NCBI GenBank assembly: GCA_019232985.1
Contig: JAFAMW010000043.1
Location: 1 to 38,416, forward strand
From: Roseateles sp.
Lineage (GTDB): Bacteria > Pseudomonadota > Gammaproteobacteria > Burkholderiales > Burkholderiaceae
Length of the DNA stretch: 38,416 nucleotides
Direction of reading: 5' to 3'
Shown: positions 34,875 through 38,416 of the stretch, one piece after another
How the letters are laid out: each line of letters begins with the position of its first letter
Numbering within the stretch: position 1 is the first letter of the stretch
Notes under the pieces: model-generated
Seen by the model: the letters and a program-made list of their open reading frames with translations, nothing else
Told to the model about the DNA's origin: nothing
Database searches by the model: none
Program-made: the position numbers and the translations under genes

Positions 34875-35204
34875 ATGCAGATATCCTCGATCCCGTTCGG
34901 CACGACCGACTGGTCCGCCGTCGAGCCGACCGAACACCGCGGCGAGCGCGGTCTCGCGCTGTGGCGCACCCGGGTCTTCGGCGATATCCGCGTGCGCATG
35001 GTCGAGTACACCCCGGGCTACCTCGCCGACCATTGGTGCAGCAAGGGCCATATCCTGCTGTGCCTCGACGGCGAGCTGCACACCGAGCTCGCCGACGGCC
35101 GCGTGTTCACGCTGCGCGCGGGCATGAGCTATCAGGTCGCCGACCTCGCCGAGCCGCACCGTTCCTACACCGAGTGCGGCGCGCGGCTGTTCATCGTCGA
35201 CTGA
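34875..35204 (+). CDS. DHCW-motif cupin protein
   Basis: A 109-residue single-domain cupin. It has the segment FGTTDWSAVEPTEH near the start and the metal or active-site region VEYTPGYLADHWCSKGH, where residues 52-55 read DHWC instead of DHCW. This is followed by ILLCLDGEL and GMSYQVADLAEPHRS. Proteins of this group are small conserved cupins with unknown substrate. The gene has a purine-rich ribosome site (AAGGAAAG) before the ATG and follows the DUF4256 gene by 32 bp, so it probably belongs to the same operon. Confidence 0.85.
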   Translation: MQISSIPFGTTDWSAVEPTEHRGERGLALWRTRVFGDIRVRMVEYTPGYLADHWCSKGHILLCLDGELHTELADGRVFTLRAGMSYQVADLAEPHRSYTECGARLFIVD

Positions 35205-35224
35205 GCGCGAACGCCGGCGCTCAG
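35201..35224. terminator. Inverted repeat between convergent stops
   Basis: CTGAGCGC (35201-35208) and GCGCTCAG (35217-35224) form a perfect 8-bp stem with an 8-base loop. Each arm contains the stop codon of one of the two convergent genes (cupin and TonB receptor). It could end transcription from both sides, though there is no T-run. Confidence 0.5.
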
Positions 35225-37608
35225 CTCTTGATCTCGAGCCGCAGCGTCCAGGTCGTGAAGCTGCGCCCGCCCGCGTTGCTCGTCACGACGGCCTGCGGCG
35301 TCGTGATGATGCTGCCGGTCGCGTAGTCGAGCGGCGCGAGGTTGTTCGCCGACACGCGCAGCGCGACGGCCGGGTTGAAGGTCCACAGGCCGTAGGCGTC
35401 GTAGACGCGCTTCTTGCTGTTCGTCGCGATCTGGATGTCGGTCTGCTGGATCGTCTGCGCCGGCGTGTAGTTGACGTTGCCGCCGAAGCTCAGCGGCAGC
35501 GAGCGCAGGCGGTAGTCGAAGCCGAGGTTGCCGACGCCGCGCGGCTGGTTGTCGAGCGTCGCGTGCGGACCCTTGATGCCGTCGACACGCGAGTGGAACA
35601 GGCTCAGGTTGCTGCGCAGGTCGATCGGCGGCGCGTCGTCCCAGTACTGGTCGAGGCGGAACTTGGCCTCGAGTTCGACGCCGGCCGTCGTCGCGACGCC
35701 GATGTTCTGCGGCTGCGCGACCCAGCGCGGCACGCTCGCCCAGGCGACGTTCTCGAGCGTCGTCACGGTGCGGATCAGGTTGTCGATATGGCGGTAGAAC
35801 AGGTTGGCGCTGAGCACGCCGCCGAGCGACGGGTAGTCCTCGTAGGCGAGCTCGACGCCGCGCGCAATCTCGGGCTTGAGCGCCGGGTTGCCCGTCTGGT
35901 CGGGCGCGTTGACGACGTTCGCGCCGCACAGCCCGGTGTCCGGGCAGGGGTAGAGCGGGTTGATGCCGGGCAGCGCGACGAGGCTTTGCAGCGGCGGGCT
36001 GCGGTAGCTGCGCGTGAGGCTCGCGCGCAGCTGGTCGCGGCTTTTCGGGTCGAACTTCCAGAGCGCGTGCAGCAGCGGCGTCCAGACCATCGAGCGGTTG
36101 TCGACGTCGTAGCTGCTCGCCGCGCTGCGCGTCGTGATGCCCTCGCCGCGCAGGCCGGCGTAGAACGCCCATTGCTTGCCGACCGTCCATTCGTCCTGCG
36201 CGTACAACGCCGTGCGCAGCGCGGTCGCGTCGACGTTGTCGCCGAAGCTCGCGAGCTGCGGGCGCGGCAGGCCGTCCTGCAGCGTCACGTGGGTCTGGTC
36301 GAGGCGCTGGCCCTCGGCCTCGACGCCGGCGACGAGGTCGTGGTCGTCGCCGAGCCTGTGCGAGTACTTGCCCGTGAAGTTCCACGAATCGTGGGTGCTG
36401 GCTATCGTGTCGTCCTGGGTGCGCGAGAGCGCGTCGTCGAGGAATTCCTCGCGGAACGCGTGGCTGTGCGAGCCCATCCAGCCACCGCCGAGGTGCAGCT
36501 CGAGCTTGCTGTCCTCGTCGAAGCGGTGCTGCCACTGCCCCATCAGCCGCGCCATCGCGCTGTGCTGCCTGGTCGCCGTCGTCGCGTGGTCAAAGCCCAG
36601 GCAGTGGATCTCGCTCGCCGGATCGTCCGAGCACAGGGTCTGGGACTGGTCGTAGACATTCGCGGAGCTGCCCGCGTTGAGCGCGACGAAGGGCTGGAAG
36701 CTCAGCGAGTCGTCCTTGGTGGGCTTGAGCTGGACGCGGCCGGTCACGTGCAGGCCGGAGCTCGCCGCGTCGTTGTGGCCCTCGTTCGTGACGACGCCGT
36801 TCTGGCCGGTCGCGAGCACGTTCGTGACGGCCGTCGACGCGACGTCGTCGTTGTGCTCGTTGCGCATCGCGTTGACGGTCAGGTTGTACGCGCCGCCATG
36901 GTCGTCGAGCTTGTCGTTGCGCGTCCAGCTCGCGCTCGGGCGCCGGCTGCCATGTTCCTGGCTCTCGATCAGGCGCCATTCGTTCATGCGCTTTTGCAGC
37001 GCCTCGCGCAGCACGATGTTGATCGTGCCGGCGACTGCGCGCGCGCCGTACTCGGCCGTCGGCGCGCGCAGGATCTCGATGCGCTCGACCTGGTCGGGCG
37101 GGATCTGGTCGATCGAGAAGCCCGGCGGCATGCGTTCGCCGTTGACGAGCACCTGGGTGTAGCCGTTGCCCATGCCGCGCATGCGGATGTCGCCGCCGCG
37201 GCCCGGGCGGCCGCCGGTCGTGATGCCGGGCAGGCGCTTGAGCGTCTCGCCGATCGTCGTGTCGCCGTAGCGCTCGATCTCCTCGCGGCCGACGATGATC
37301 TTCGCGGCCGTCGACGCGCGCCGCGCGGCGTCGTCGCTCATGCGCTCGACGTAGACCTTGTCGAGCCGCGCGTCGGGCTTGCTGCCGCCGTCGTCGGTGG
37401 ACTTGTCGCTGGCCGGCCTGGCCGGCGGCGCGGCCTTGTCAGGCGTCTTGGCCGGCGGCAGGGTCGTGTCGTCCTGCGGCGGCGTGGTGTCGGCCAGCGC
37501 GCTCGCGCAGACGCACAGCGCGGCGATCAGCGTCGGGGCCAGGACGGACCACAGCGGGGCGGTGGTGCGACCGGACGCACCGAAGGAACGTGAGGCAGGT
37601 GGCTTCAT
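35221..37608 (-). CDS. TonB-dependent outer-membrane receptor
   Basis: A 795-residue receptor for active uptake across the outer membrane. A signal peptide ends near residue 39 (ALADTTPP), followed by a Pro/Lys/Asp-rich low-complexity linker to about residue 80 and a TonB-box-like DKVYVER. The plug domain has RYGDTTIGETLKRLPGI, GDIRMRGMGNGYTQVLVNG, and PPDQVERIEILRAPTAEYGA followed by AGTINIVL. The barrel fills residues about 220-795, including the TonB receptor C-terminal region and an aromatic-poor end, RLEIKS. Cysteine pairs in TLCSDDPASEIHCLG and YPCPDTGLCGAN probably form disulfides in extracellular loops. The substrate is unknown. The absence of an extra N-terminal signalling domain argues against sigma/anti-sigma control. 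Confidence 0.93.
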   Translation of the reverse strand: MKPPASRSFGASGRTTAPLWSVLAPTLIAALCVCASALADTTPPQDDTTLPPAKTPDKAAPPARPASDKSTDDGGSKPDARLDKVYVERMSDDAARRASTAAKIIVGREEIERYGDTTIGETLKRLPGITTGGRPGRGGDIRMRGMGNGYTQVLVNGERMPPGFSIDQIPPDQVERIEILRAPTAEYGARAVAGTINIVLREALQKRMNEWRLIESQEHGSRRPSASWTRNDKLDDHGGAYNLTVNAMRNEHNDDVASTAVTNVLATGQNGVVTNEGHNDAASSGLHVTGRVQLKPTKDDSLSFQPFVALNAGSSANVYDQSQTLCSDDPASEIHCLGFDHATTATRQHSAMARLMGQWQHRFDEDSKLELHLGGGWMGSHSHAFREEFLDDALSRTQDDTIASTHDSWNFTGKYSHRLGDDHDLVAGVEAEGQRLDQTHVTLQDGLPRPQLASFGDNVDATALRTALYAQDEWTVGKQWAFYAGLRGEGITTRSAASSYDVDNRSMVWTPLLHALWKFDPKSRDQLRASLTRSYRSPPLQSLVALPGINPLYPCPDTGLCGANVVNAPDQTGNPALKPEIARGVELAYEDYPSLGGVLSANLFYRHIDNLIRTVTTLENVAWASVPRWVAQPQNIGVATTAGVELEAKFRLDQYWDDAPPIDLRSNLSLFHSRVDGIKGPHATLDNQPRGVGNLGFDYRLRSLPLSFGGNVNYTPAQTIQQTDIQIATNSKKRVYDAYGLWTFNPAVALRVSANNLAPLDYATGSIITTPQAVVTSNAGGRSFTTWTLRLEIKS

Positions 37609-37675
37609 GATGCGGCGCGCAGCGTCGCACAGGCCGTGTGCCGGAATGTGTCGTTTTAAATTCTTTACTGCCGCT

Positions 37676-38416
37676 TCACGCGGCGCCCGGCACCGGACGG
37701 CTCACGCGGCGGATCGCGAGCGCCATCAGCGCGGCGACGAGGCAGGCCGCACCGGCCGTGTACAGCGCCGGCGCGTAGCTGAGCAGCCAGCCGCGCGACA
37801 CGCCCGCACCCCAGGCCGCCGCGGCCGCGCCGATCTGATGCGCGGCGAAGACCCAGCCGAACACGAGGCCGACGCGCTCGCGCCCGAAATGCTCGGCCGC
37901 GAGGCGCACCGTCGGCGGCACGGTCGCGATCCAGTCGAGTCCGTAGAACACGGCAAACAGCGACAGGCCGTAGAACGAAAGGTCGGTGAACGGCAGATAG
38001 AGCAGCGACAGGCCGCGCAGGCCGTAATACCAGAATAGCAGCCAGCGATTGTCGAAGCGGTCGGACAGCCAGCCCGAACCGATGGTGCCGAAGAAATCGA
38101 AAATGCCCATCATGGCGAGCACGCTCGCCGCCGTCACCGCCGGCAGGCCGTAGTCGTGGCACAGCGTGACGAAGTGGGTCTGAATGAGCCCATTGGTGCT
38201 GCAGCCGCAGACGAAGAACGTGCCGAACAGGATCCAGAACACCGGCACGCGCGCCACATCCTTTAGAAGAACCAGCGGAGAGGCCAACAGCGACAGCAGC
38301 CCCGTGCCGGCGGCGGGTGGCGGCGTCACCGCGGTTTCGCCATAGACCGGCAGGCCGAGATCGCTCGGCCGGTCGCGCATGAACAACAGCGCAATGGCAC
38401 CGGCAAGCGCCAGCAT
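37676..38416 (-). CDS. MFS transporter, C-terminal half (cut by window end)
   Basis: The 246 visible residues begin inside the protein: MLALAGAIALLFMRDRPSDL is the end of helix 6 and the central loop of an MFS carrier, so the first half lies beyond 38416. Six more helices follow (FWILFGTFFVCGCSTNG, VLAMMGIFDFFGTIGSGWL, then SDRFDNRWLLFWYYGLRG), where GSGWLSDRFDNR is the MFS loop motif. The style is that of the monocarboxylate/oxalate-formate-like carriers. The Met at the edge is probably internal. The gene is read leftward toward the TonB receptor gene on the same strand, 67 bp away, where an AT-rich stretch (about 37650-37667) may hold the receptor promoter. Confidence 0.88.
   Translation of the reverse strand: MLALAGAIALLFMRDRPSDLGLPVYGETAVTPPPAAGTGLLSLLASPLVLLKDVARVPVFWILFGTFFVCGCSTNGLIQTHFVTLCHDYGLPAVTAASVLAMMGIFDFFGTIGSGWLSDRFDNRWLLFWYYGLRGLSLLYLPFTDLSFYGLSLFAVFYGLDWIATVPPTVRLAAEHFGRERVGLVFGWVFAAHQIGAAAAAWGAGVSRGWLLSYAPALYTAGAACLVAALMALAIRRVSRPVPGAA

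Overview
This is a very GC-rich chromosomal window with no tRNA, rRNA, CRISPR array, insertion sequence or phage gene that I could recognise. The dusB-fis-purH-ruvC block and the many Burkholderiales-like enzymes (PuuD urate hydroxylase, split XdhA/XdhB, 77-residue Fis) point to a betaproteobacterium of the order Burkholderiales. This placement rests on gene content and protein style only, since no database search was possible.

Layout. Positions 1-2641 hold the start of an MdlA-like ABC exporter (cut by the window edge), an RDD membrane protein and a sodium:solute symporter, all on the minus strand. Positions 2803-8703 hold a secreted nuclease, an NADP-dependent oxidoreductase with a divergent LysR regulator, a putative outer-membrane barrel protein, a 700-bp decayed stretch with the tail of an S41 peptidase, and a cysteine-cluster protein. 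Positions 8729-14932 look like a carbohydrate-related island: a secreted family 3 glycosidase whose promoter carries a LacI/XylR-like operator, a divergent exported argininosuccinate-lyase-like protein lacking the usual catalytic histidine, the tail of a sugar-type MFS/PAT transporter, and a flavin-dependent tryptophan halogenase family protein.

Positions 15046-18545 are the housekeeping operon dusB-fis-purH-ruvC (minus strand). Positions 18599-22823 hold YqaA, an M32 carboxypeptidase, a ClC chloride/proton antiporter and an unknown secreted protein. Positions 22887-32871 hold a PCuAC copper chaperone and a purine/urea nitrogen region: an isolated ureD, puuD (urate oxidation), glycerate 2-kinase, a Crp/Fnr-type regulator, xdhB and xdhA (hypoxanthine/xanthine to urate) and divergent guaD (guanine to xanthine). 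Together guaD, xdhAB and puuD would carry guanine to 5-hydroxyisourate. The later ureide steps, xdhC and the urease structural genes are not in the window.

Positions 32905-38416 hold a tiny membrane protein, a translationally coupled PLP lyase and DUF4256 pair followed by a DHCW-type cupin, a TonB-dependent receptor and an MFS transporter cut by the window end.

Nothing here is a clear new defence or mobile system. The items most worth a second look are the exported lyase with a changed active site next to an operator-controlled glycosidase, the orphan ureD followed by a perfect terminator, the palindromes embedded in purH, and the nearly leaderless divergent xdhA/guaD junction.
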